In this document: positions 26,501 through 34,600 of the stretch, in pieces
Layout of the letters: the number at the start of each line of letters is the position of its first letter
Numbering within the stretch: the first letter of the stretch is position 1
Assembly: GCA_017994575.1 (NCBI GenBank)
Contig: JAGOKN010000014.1
Span: 1-35,529, forward strand
Reading direction: 5' to 3'
DNA from: Nitrosomonas sp.
GTDB lineage: Bacteria; Pseudomonadota; Gammaproteobacteria; Burkholderiales; Nitrosomonadaceae
DNA: 35,529 nucleotides
Notes under the pieces: model-generated
Told to the model about the DNA's origin: nothing
Database searches by the model: none
The model's input: the letters and a program-made list of their open reading frames with translations, nothing else
Made by a program: the position numbers and the translations under genes

Positions 26501-27459
26501 AAGCCATTCGCGCGAGCAGGTGCTTTGATCAGCATTCTGTCCCGAGCCATTTGAACAGATTGCCAGCAGGCACCATCACCCGTACTTGGAAATTGATTCC
26601 AGGAATAGGCAGTATCAAGCAAATCCAGCAGTCATTTGGCGGTCGCTTAACGGAAGATCGCAATCAGTTAAGAATCCGCATCAGTGAAAGGCTGAAGCAT
26701 AAGAAGCGAGCGTTGTTGCCAGCCGATTATGAGTTGTTGATACTCGATCAGTTTCCGCAGATATACAAAGTGAAGTGTTTTCCCAATATGACCCCAGAGT
26801 ATGTGGCACAACGACGTTTCTGTCCGGGTCATCTGCTGATAGTGGCATTGCCTTATCTGACGGGTGACGGGATCAATACGCAGAGGCCGCTGCTCAGTGG
26901 GCATTTGGTGAATGAAGTAAAAGAGTTCATTACTCAGCTTGCGCCGCCCTTTGTCAACATTCATGTCATTCATCCAATCTATGAAGTTGTACAAATCAGA
27001 TGCACTGTTAAGCTAAAAAATGCATTATTCGCAGGGATGAATGTGAGTCGGCTGAATCAGGCGATCTCGGATTTTCTTTCGCCCTGGAACGAGATGATCG
27101 GCTACACCAGTCATTTTGGGTGGATGCTGAGTAAGCATGATATCGAGTCCTTTATCCAGGATCTGGATTACATTGATCGTGTTACGAATTTATCAATGTT
27201 GCGCATTGTGCCAGTAAGTGATGATCGTTTTGATCTGTTGGACAGCGCGGACAAACAATACGATGCTGATTCAGAGTTTAGAGACATCGGGCCTACCTAT
27301 CCTTGGAGTATTGTTGCACCTATTAAGCAACATTTTATAGAAATTGATGATAGCTATGATTCGATAGAACCAGACGTAACCGGAATCGGCGAACTTGAGA
27401 TTGGTAGCACTTTTATTATTTCTGACGAAAAATGGCGCGAAAAGATAGAAAAACATTAG
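23584..27459 (+). CDS. Large baseplate wedge protein (gp6/baseplate J-like, Afp11/Pvc11)
   Basis: This 1291-residue protein is the largest complete eCIS part here and corresponds to the Afp11 wedge, the gp6-like protein that builds the baseplate ring. An N-terminal helical region (about 1-290) leads into beta-rich domains including VIVPNKKDQAIFIPKGTEFL, the usual J-like entrance. The C-terminal domain has ADYELLILDQFPQIYKVKCF and a VKEFITQLAPPFVNIHVIHP segment, both typical. An acidic tail follows. No membrane segment or enzyme motif is seen. The last 28 bases overlap the next gene, which indicates translational coupling. Confidence 0.9.
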   Translation: MSIKYQTNLPEKYQLHISDGRSQSKRLLPALEKDYFNVADMHFHTLLAMVADYARVMKFYNLNNQAEGSWEHFFLVDETVIIATILATDLNKMMAGVEYSANTMPANNELIKALRKMPAKEISQPMIAVFTAINMLDHWFQLLGRTRNQIGAELRKVVESVLLGLQKDIDLFRQYLDQLLAYRSLERIFSHDLMMLVFPDERSIPSEPEKSSLQVPDKAAIRSSLYAFIKAIEMVQDSAAKMLSTSLVSQNHDPAIGLLLAFVQLFQKLQNKMNRFTQNYIDFYYDQVLKVQARGFVSDNVYLVIVPNKKDQAIFIPKGTEFLAGQDENKQDIVYCSNEDVSITDATVNAVHTLFFSRDGLNFPENCLSESVTFKHSSGETKRQLTTGCWLNDVPVFTDTQGLEPACLQAYPLMGAPKNGEEIVLEKHHARIGFALASKALLLQEGRRTVCIKMQFVNSSSDAQKPTLEQWIQEIAAAMQSSENGVEAITHIQKQQAFFKVFRDLFIINLSTEDGWLEIPEYLPSCAEMDRQLERNSLAITFVLPEDFPPIISYQPEIHGEGYATQLPVIKFVLNPRSYLYPYGILSVFELAWIRIEVAVEGCRRLLLQNNIGQLSPLVPFAPFGPIPETGSYLVVGCPEAAGKQLSDFNVTIQWSGLPKGIGGFKTYYQAYEGFEHVDFQISTTVLNDGKWMPENPKAVAVNSLFQTKSDLDAGGAVSDYSTLSCDAIISYWNPLEYRSLVAGLSYTPSANKGFFKFTLVGPAQAFGHQMYPNVLAEVLTYNSKQKHARFLKKAPNQPYTPVISSISVNYQAFSDIIPGNKEVDCIASMQEKLIHLHPLGWEDSILGFDQPNFLLPQYAYSGNLLIGLKGRMNGGIITLYFYLREDSLPIEKIELDALQWFYLSHNQWVPLNKKDIISDSSQGFMKSGIVTLNIPADITQENTILPNGQFWLMVSAERDLEKFCSFYTVYAQAIRASRCFDQHSVPSHLNRLPAGTITRTWKLIPGIGSIKQIQQSFGGRLTEDRNQLRIRISERLKHKKRALLPADYELLILDQFPQIYKVKCFPNMTPEYVAQRRFCPGHLLIVALPYLTGDGINTQRPLLSGHLVNEVKEFITQLAPPFVNIHVIHPIYEVVQIRCTVKLKNALFAGMNVSRLNQAISDFLSPWNEMIGYTSHFGWMLSKHDIESFIQDLDYIDRVTNLSMLRIVPVSDDRFDLLDSADKQYDADSEFRDIGPTYPWSIVAPIKQHFIEIDDSYDSIEPDVTGIGELEIGSTFIISDEKWREKIEKH

Positions 27460-28265
27460 AAGCCAAATTCAAGAATGGTCGAATGCCATCGGAAGTTGCC
27501 TTCGCCGATTTAATCGATTCGACATTGAATCTGGTTGATGATGGATTTGAGAAAACGGTAGAAGACGGACTTAAAGTTTTTCAGTTGGGCGATGGAAAAT
27601 TGATGAGCTTCTATCAGAATATGGCGACACTCAGCTCGATGTGGTTCGTCGGGATTGATAAAGCCACCACTCATTTGAGTTTTGGCAATAAAAGTAATCC
27701 GCATGTTTTGACCTTAGGGCAGATTGATGCTGCGAGTACTGTACCCAATTCAATGCCTAGAATGGGGGTGGGTATTAATACCGAAAATCCTCGATTTGAA
27801 CTCGATGTTGCCGGAACAATCGCTTCCTATGGAAGGGTGGGGCGTCGAGGCGAACTGGCAGTGCCAGCCGATGGGAATTGGCACAATATTACCGAAACGC
27901 TGACGGGCTGTCAGGCATTCGAAGTGGTGGCTGGCGTCGGTGGTAAAGATGGCGATGGCAAATATGCGATGATGCATGCCTTTGCTCTGAGTGCTTATAA
28001 TGCTAAGAACCATATTACCTATCATCAAGCGCATTATGGCGCCAAATGCAATCGTCTGGAGCTGCGCTGGGAGAAAACTGCGAATGTTGAAAACTTTGAA
28101 TACACGCTGCAATTACGCGTTGAGTCTTCCTATGGCGAGCAAATATGGGTCAAGTATCATATAACCAGGCTGTGGCATGATCCTTCGATGTATGAAAGTG
28201 AGAGAGATCCTGGCACCATAATTCCTAAAGTTCTAAGAAAAAGACAGAATAAACAAGATGACTGA
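27432..28265 (+). CDS. Fibre-like or baseplate-associated eCIS protein of unknown role
   Basis: This 277-residue protein has an N-terminal helical part (about 1-60, beginning MARKDRKTLEAKFKNGRMPS), then a GVGINTENPRFELDVAGTI motif at about residues 113-131. That motif is the kind found in phage tail-fibre and intramolecular-chaperone-linked proteins just before a receptor-binding or trimerisation domain. The C-terminal half (about 135-260) is a beta-sandwich-like segment with many aromatic residues, WHNITETLTGCQAFEVVAG among them. It could be a short fibre or a baseplate decoration. It overlaps the previous gene by 28 bases and the next by 8, so it belongs to the baseplate block. No separate long Afp13-type fibre gene is seen. 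Confidence 0.6.
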   Translation: MARKDRKTLEAKFKNGRMPSEVAFADLIDSTLNLVDDGFEKTVEDGLKVFQLGDGKLMSFYQNMATLSSMWFVGIDKATTHLSFGNKSNPHVLTLGQIDAASTVPNSMPRMGVGINTENPRFELDVAGTIASYGRVGRRGELAVPADGNWHNITETLTGCQAFEVVAGVGGKDGDGKYAMMHAFALSAYNAKNHITYHQAHYGAKCNRLELRWEKTANVENFEYTLQLRVESSYGEQIWVKYHITRLWHDPSMYESERDPGTIIPKVLRKRQNKQDD

Positions 28266-28587
28266 TCGTATTTTAACTATTCACTTAAATCTTGAAGAAG
28301 GTAATCTGCTGCTGGAAGCGCTGGCCGAGTGCTCATTCAAGTCTGTTTTCGAGTTAATTGGAAAATTAAATCAACAAGCCAATCAGCTGTTTATTTCAGG
28401 CACAGCACAGAATGAGCGGCAAAAATTTGCCTTGACTGAGTCTGAACTTTCGTTTTCCATGACGGCGTTAGAGAAAATGCCTTATCACCGTGTGCATAAA
28501 TTGCTGACAGCTTTGAACAAACAAATTCAGAGTCAAATGAGCAGTCAGTATTCAAGCATTGCTTCGACAGAGTATGCCGACCTCTGA
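28258..28587 (+). CDS. Small helical eCIS protein, unknown function
   Basis: This 109-residue protein starts MTDRILTIHLNLEEGNLLLE and is predicted by eye to be mostly alpha-helical with no cysteine cluster, signal peptide or membrane segment. A late EKMPYHRVHKLLTALNKQIQ helix carries the only notable pattern. It is locked between two baseplate genes, overlapping the first by 8 bases and the next by 14. This tight packing argues that it is real and acts in baseplate assembly, perhaps as a chaperone or adaptor for one of the giant neighbours. I do not recognise a family. Confidence 0.7.
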   Translation: MTDRILTIHLNLEEGNLLLEALAECSFKSVFELIGKLNQQANQLFISGTAQNERQKFALTESELSFSMTALEKMPYHRVHKLLTALNKQIQSQMSSQYSSIASTEYADL

Positions 28588-31500
28588 GTATATCAAACGA
28601 ATCAGGACTGATCCTGATGGACTTGATTTTGAGACCTTAAGAAAAGAAGCCATTCATACCGTTCAGGATTTGTGCGGGGAAATCTGGACTGATTACAATC
28701 TGCATGATCCCGGCGTAACCATTCTGGAGCAACTCTGCTATGGTTTGACGGATCTTTCCTACCGTTCAGGTTTTGAGATTCAGGATTATTTGACGGATAA
28801 AAGGAATGTCATTGATTATGAAAGACAAGCTTTATTTTCTCCGGAAGAAATCTTCCCCAGCACGGCTGTTACAGAAATTGATTATCAAAAAATTCTTTTT
28901 GATGCCATTCCGGAGACTGACTACATTTGGCTTGAGCCCTACCGGGTAGAGGGTGGTTCAAGCATTGAGGGGCTTTATACCATCTTTGTGAAGATCGATG
29001 AGGAATTGACTCAGAACAGTGTCGACCTGCCTAAACAAAATGACCATCTGAATCCAATATCCGACAAGCTCAAGCAGATGGGGGTTGCGGTGGATAAAGT
29101 ACGCACGCTTCTGGATCAATTGGGTGGTCGTCTGGATGGATGGTATGAAGAGGCGAGGAAGGGGCGTGATGATGCGAATAATCGCCATGTGTCCGCACTA
29201 GCGCCGGATTCCTTGGTAGATCAGGTCAGCAAGACGCTTCATCAATTGGATACCAGTTTGTCCTATCTGGATAGTGTCTGGAATCAGATGAATGATCTTT
29301 GGTCGGTAATGGTGGATTCACCTTTGAATGACGATTTAATCGCCAGATTCAATGAAGTTTCTCCTAAATTGAATGCTGTTTTTGGATATACAAAGCTAAT
29401 CAATGCACTGAATAATAATTTGTCAGCCATCGAATCCGCCTCTGATCAGCTTTCTATCCATGCTGATATATTGATGCAGTTGGCTATTCCTTTGTCCAGA
29501 TTTGAAAATGCCTTGTTTAAATTGGATAAGGTATTGCAGGGAATAGGCAATGGCTTGTTTACGCAGATTGAAGCTTCCATCCAGCCTTCAGTAGGCTTGA
29601 GTGAAAAAGCCATTCGGCAAAGAATTTTGTCGATCTTTGCCAAAAATCGTAATCTTTGTGAGGATGTGCATCGTATCGAAGTGATTAAGACCATACCTTA
29701 CTTCCTGGTTGGAGAAGTGGAAATAAAACCTGGCTATAGTACGGCGAAAATTTATGCGGAGATTTTTATTCAATGCGCTCACTATGTGGCTTCCGGCATT
29801 CAGGTTGAACGCTATGAATCGATTATTAAACAATCGGGGGATTACGAGCAGATTTTTTCCGGCCCGCTTATAAAACATGGTTATATCAATGACCAATGCT
29901 TTGAGGTACCGCAAGATATTTTGAGTGTGGTCGACTTGGTCACGCTGATCAATCAGATAGAAGGTGTTATTCAGGTTCATGATCTCTATCTGATCGATCA
30001 AGATAACAAAAAATATAAGAGCCTTACTTACGATTCCTCGAAATATATTTTCCCTGATTTATGTTTCCCTAAATCGGGCAAGCCAATGCAAATTCTGCGA
30101 TTGGTGCTGCCACAAAATACCAGTCGCAAGCAGCAGGGATTGAAAACAAAACAGTTTGAATCCTCCGATACTAAAGAAGACGAGGCGTTACTGGAAGAAA
30201 CCCGGCTGGAACTCAGAAAATTAATCTTTGAATATCATGTATTCAGAAACAATCCCCAGTCATTTCAGCAACTGATTCGATTACCCAACGGGCAGTATCG
30301 CGCATTGGCTGATTATTCTTCAATTCAGAACCAATTTCCGGCTATCTATGGGATTAACCAATATGGTCTTCCCCGTTCCAAGCCTGCCGACATCAAAGCA
30401 AAAGCCAAGCAATTAAAAGCCTATTTGTTTCCATTTGAGCAATTGATGGCTAACTACCAAGAAAACCTCAAAGAAATTGCCAGTTTATTTTCTCTGGATG
30501 CAGAGCTGAAGCAATCCTATTTTTTACAATGCTTGAGCGATCAAAATATTCCTGATATCGAATCGCTGTATGTGGAAAGTCAGGAGCATAGCCAAACCTT
30601 GCTTTCCGACATGACCGCAGATCGCGATCGCTTTATTGAGCGCAGAAATCGCGTATTGGATACCTTGTTGGCGATGTATGGAGAGCAATATCCACAACAA
30701 TCACTACTGCAATTTGACTGCTATTTGCATTCCGATCCAGGTAACTGGATCATCAATCATAAAATTAATTATTTGAAATGTATTCGCGAGATTACCCGGG
30801 ATAGGGCCAAAGGGTTCAATTATTTAAAGCCGATTCTGAATGCCTACCAGACAGGAAGGGCGGAGAATATCACGGGCGCACATAAGCGAATTAGCATTTT
30901 GCTTGGCCTCAATCATCCCAACAGTGTTCAGTCTATGACGGGTGTGTTGCTGGACAGGAACAGCCGGTTGATACCAGACCGGGTTGTTGCAGCAGGGGTT
31001 GATTTTTTGTCGTCCGACATGGAAAACAACGCAGTTTCAATCGCGTTTGATGCCAACAAATACCGAGCGGCCAGAATTCCGACCAAGCTTCCGCCTCTGA
31101 GCTACTCCATTTTTAGAGAAGGTATTGAATTAGAAAATTACCGATTGATCGCTGCTGATCAGAAAACCATCGTATGCTTAAAATCTAGCCAGAATGAGCG
31201 ATTGTGGCCACTAGGCAGTAAAAACAGTATCGATGAAGCCGAGTCTTATGCGCATGAGTTCTGTCATGCGATGAATCGGCTGAATATGGCTTGCGAGAAT
31301 TTGCATATCATTGAACATTTGTTATTGCGACCCAGAAATGGAGAAGCATTCGATAACATTGTGGATAGCAATGCGTTTTTCAATTGTCGTGTCAGCGTCA
31401 TTTTTCCGTCGTGGACAGCCAGATTTTCCGATAAAGCATTCAGGAAATATGCGCAGGAAACCGTGCTGAATAATCTTCCGGCGCATATTTTTCCTGAGTT

Positions 31501-31687
31501 TTATTGGTTTGATTTCGTATATATGCAGGATTTTGAACAACGCTATAAGACATGGCTTGCTTGTTTGCAGCAGAGCCATGTGAACCCGCATGAGAACAAT
31601 TGTCAGCGCTTGAATCAAGCTTCTGAAAGATTGATTGCTTTTCTGTTAAAGAATAAGCAGGAAGCTGAGCGCGAATATTGGATTTGA
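28574..31687 (+). CDS. Second large baseplate protein (Afp12/Pvc12-like)
   Basis: This 1037-residue protein fills the Afp12 position. Its N-terminus has the family signature: LDFETLRKEAIHTVQDLC followed by WTDYNLHDPGVTILEQLCYG (about residues 38-57) and LTDLSYRSGF, the DPGxTxLE motif of gp7-like and J-like baseplate proteins. Residues about 135-330 form an inserted, largely helical region, and the rest is mixed with a conserved NMACENLHIIEHLLLRPRNG late on. I prefer ATG 28574, which overlaps the preceding gene by 14 bases; a TTG at 28559 would add five residues. Inferred role: outer wedge of the baseplate joining Afp11. The tape-measure gene starts four bases after its stop. Confidence 0.87.
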   Translation: MPTSEYIKRIRTDPDGLDFETLRKEAIHTVQDLCGEIWTDYNLHDPGVTILEQLCYGLTDLSYRSGFEIQDYLTDKRNVIDYERQALFSPEEIFPSTAVTEIDYQKILFDAIPETDYIWLEPYRVEGGSSIEGLYTIFVKIDEELTQNSVDLPKQNDHLNPISDKLKQMGVAVDKVRTLLDQLGGRLDGWYEEARKGRDDANNRHVSALAPDSLVDQVSKTLHQLDTSLSYLDSVWNQMNDLWSVMVDSPLNDDLIARFNEVSPKLNAVFGYTKLINALNNNLSAIESASDQLSIHADILMQLAIPLSRFENALFKLDKVLQGIGNGLFTQIEASIQPSVGLSEKAIRQRILSIFAKNRNLCEDVHRIEVIKTIPYFLVGEVEIKPGYSTAKIYAEIFIQCAHYVASGIQVERYESIIKQSGDYEQIFSGPLIKHGYINDQCFEVPQDILSVVDLVTLINQIEGVIQVHDLYLIDQDNKKYKSLTYDSSKYIFPDLCFPKSGKPMQILRLVLPQNTSRKQQGLKTKQFESSDTKEDEALLEETRLELRKLIFEYHVFRNNPQSFQQLIRLPNGQYRALADYSSIQNQFPAIYGINQYGLPRSKPADIKAKAKQLKAYLFPFEQLMANYQENLKEIASLFSLDAELKQSYFLQCLSDQNIPDIESLYVESQEHSQTLLSDMTADRDRFIERRNRVLDTLLAMYGEQYPQQSLLQFDCYLHSDPGNWIINHKINYLKCIREITRDRAKGFNYLKPILNAYQTGRAENITGAHKRISILLGLNHPNSVQSMTGVLLDRNSRLIPDRVVAAGVDFLSSDMENNAVSIAFDANKYRAARIPTKLPPLSYSIFREGIELENYRLIAADQKTIVCLKSSQNERLWPLGSKNSIDEAESYAHEFCHAMNRLNMACENLHIIEHLLLRPRNGEAFDNIVDSNAFFNCRVSVIFPSWTARFSDKAFRKYAQETVLNNLPAHIFPEFYWFDFVYMQDFEQRYKTWLACLQQSHVNPHENNCQRLNQASERLIAFLLKNKQEAEREYWI

Positions 31688-31691
31688 TGGC

Positions 31692-34600
31692 ATGCCGACA
31701 GCGCACCTGATTGATGAGCTGGTCTTTGATTGTTCATTGGACTCTACGGTGATTGCGAGTAATCATGAATCTGCACTGAGCGCCTGGGTGTCAGACGGAT
31801 TATTGCCGGCTATCGATGAGGTGCTCAATGAGTTTGATGAAGCGGAAGCGCTATGGTGCCTGGATTGTGTGGAAATTGATCTGGGTGAGGTATCCAGTGA
31901 CAATTTTTATGCTGAGTTGGTGCAGCGTGTGCAAGACAAGTTGAGAGAGCAGCTTCGGATTGCGCGCCAGAATTGCCTGCTGCCGGATTTTGAATCAATC
32001 GAACCATTGCCAGTAAGGCGACTGAATAACATTCAACGAGACTTAGAGAAGCTGCATGTTTTTTTGCTGACAGGCAATATGCCTTGGCATGTGAATACGA
32101 AGGATGCACAAGTTCATGAGAAAATACTGCGAAACGTATTGCAAGAAGCGGGAACATCCCTAATCAGCCTTACCAGGCGATTATCGGTAGCCGACAGAGC
32201 GCTATTCATTAAACGCCTGGCGAGTCAGTTTCCAAAACACCATCTGGAAAATGTATTAATCAGAATAGCCCCAACCCAGGCGGATTGGATACTGGATTTT
32301 TTGTGCGTTTATCAATCCGCAATCCTGAATACGGATTTTATTCCCAGTGTGCATGCAGAACTGAGCAACTCAGTGTGGGAACAACTATTTGCATTTTTTC
32401 TGGAAGAAAATCAGGATGGCGATCATCCGACCCAGTCCCTGAGCAAGTTGATTAAACGCCTATCATTGGCACAAAAGCAAGATCCGAATTTGCTGATGAG
32501 CAAGTTGGCACAAGCTGCCGAGCGATCAATGCGGGAAGGGCAAATAAAGAGCGCTTTGGTGACTGCATTACAAGCGCTCATTCCTGATATGCCTGCTATC
32601 TCTGTGCAAAATCAAACTTCTGAAAAAGCGCTGGTGCTGGACACACAAGTGGTGGCGATTGCTGATACACGGCAGCGTCAAAGTGCTGGTGAGCCTCTGC
32701 ACTTAAGGATACTGACAGCCTTGCATGAAGCGGGATTGATTGCTGCAATAGCAGATTTTAGTTCAGATACTACGCAGGCTGGCATCGAGCAACTCACACA
32801 ACACTTGCGCAGCTTGATCCGGTCACCGGGGCAGCTTGCCCAATGGGTGAACAGGCTGGCGCAGCCGGTACTGCTCGACATTACTTATTTGCTGTCGGCA
32901 TCAGCGGCCGTGCTGATTGAGCAACTGCTGACGCAGGCAGAGACGCTGTATCGGCAGCCTGCTTCTCTTCATCGCGTCACAAAAGCACAATGGGAACAGC
33001 AACTATGGATTGCCAATTTGGATTATTTGCTGACAGAACTTCACCCGCACATTGAACCTGTAACCTACATTCGAGCGCTTGCCTGCGGCATGTCCGGTGA
33101 AGCGCAATTGCTGCCGACATTGCGTGCCTGGTGTGCGGCGCTGGAGCAGAAGAAGGCCTATGGCACCATCCACACGATATTGCAATCACTCGTCACCGGT
33201 GCCGCAGAAACAGATCACACAGAAAAAGAAGATGCAGGTTTTTCTGAAGCAATTTTCCAGGAAAGCCTTGCATATCGGCAACTGCAACAAAGACTCAATT
33301 CTAATCATTCCAGTGCCCATCAGCCGGATATCCGTCATCTGCTGCAAGCGCTGGCGGCGGAAGATGCGCTGCAACTACAGCGCATTTATCAGGACTTGGG
33401 CAGGAATCGCTATGACTTGGCAGCCGCCCGGCTCAATCCTGTGGAATTGCTCGGCCTGATTGAATTTCGGTTGAAGACCCAATCTTCGACAGCCAGCGAC
33501 GATGAACACGCATTTCTACAAGCCGTCGAAGCGCATGCCAGTCAGCTGACAGAAGCCAGTCACCTGCCTGGGTATTATCGGCAGGTGCTGGCAGATTTGT
33601 TGCAGGCAAGAGAAATTGATCTGGAAATGATTGCTCTGCAGGTACAAGCCATTGCGGTGCCTTCTGATATGAGTAATGACGATCAGAGAAAGAATGCAAA
33701 GCTGATAGCAGCGCAAGGGAGCGGAGGGATCGAAGTAGAAACGGCAGAAGGATCTGGCAAGCATGCAGAAACTGCCAATCTGCTGCCGATCACCCCATCG
33801 GCTCTCGCAGGTGCCCAGAAATCTCAAGTTGTTTATGGACCGTGGTATTTGCGCATACTGGCAGCGCTGCGCGACGCAGGATTGGCAGAGGAATTCAAGG
33901 ATGTTGCCATGGATTCGCCGCAAGCGAATATTGAGCGATTCAAGCAACATCTGCGTACTATGCTGCGAACTGCGCAACAGCGCACCCGGCTGGTAGGTAA
34001 GCTTCCGCCATCAATTCTACTCGATATCACTTACATACTGGCGCCATTGGCAGCGGCGCTGATTGAGCAAATGCTGGCACAGACAGAGACGCTGTATCAA
34101 CAGCCTGCTTCTCTTCATCGCGTCACAAAAACACAATGGAAACAGCAACTATGGATTGCCAATTTGGATTATTTACTGGCAGAACTTCACCCGCACATTG
34201 AGCCTGTAACCTACATTCGAGCGCTTGCCTGCGGCATATCCGGTGAAGCGCAACTACTGCCGACATTGCGTGCCTGGTGTGCGGCGCTGGAGCAGAAGAA
34301 GGCCTATGGCACCATCCACACGATATTGCAATCACTCGTCACCGGTGCCGCAGAAACAGATCACACAGAAAAAGAAGATGCAGGTTTTTCTGAAGCAATT
34401 TTCCAGGAAAGCCTTGCATATCGGCAACTGCAACAAAGACTCAATTCTAATCATTCCAGTGCCCATCAGCCGGATATCCGTCATCTGCTGCAAGCGCTGG
34501 CGGCGGAAGATGCGCTGCAACTACAGCGCATTTATCAGGACTTGGGCAGGAATCGCTATGACTTGGCAGCCGCCCGGCTCAATCCTGTGGAATTGCTCGG

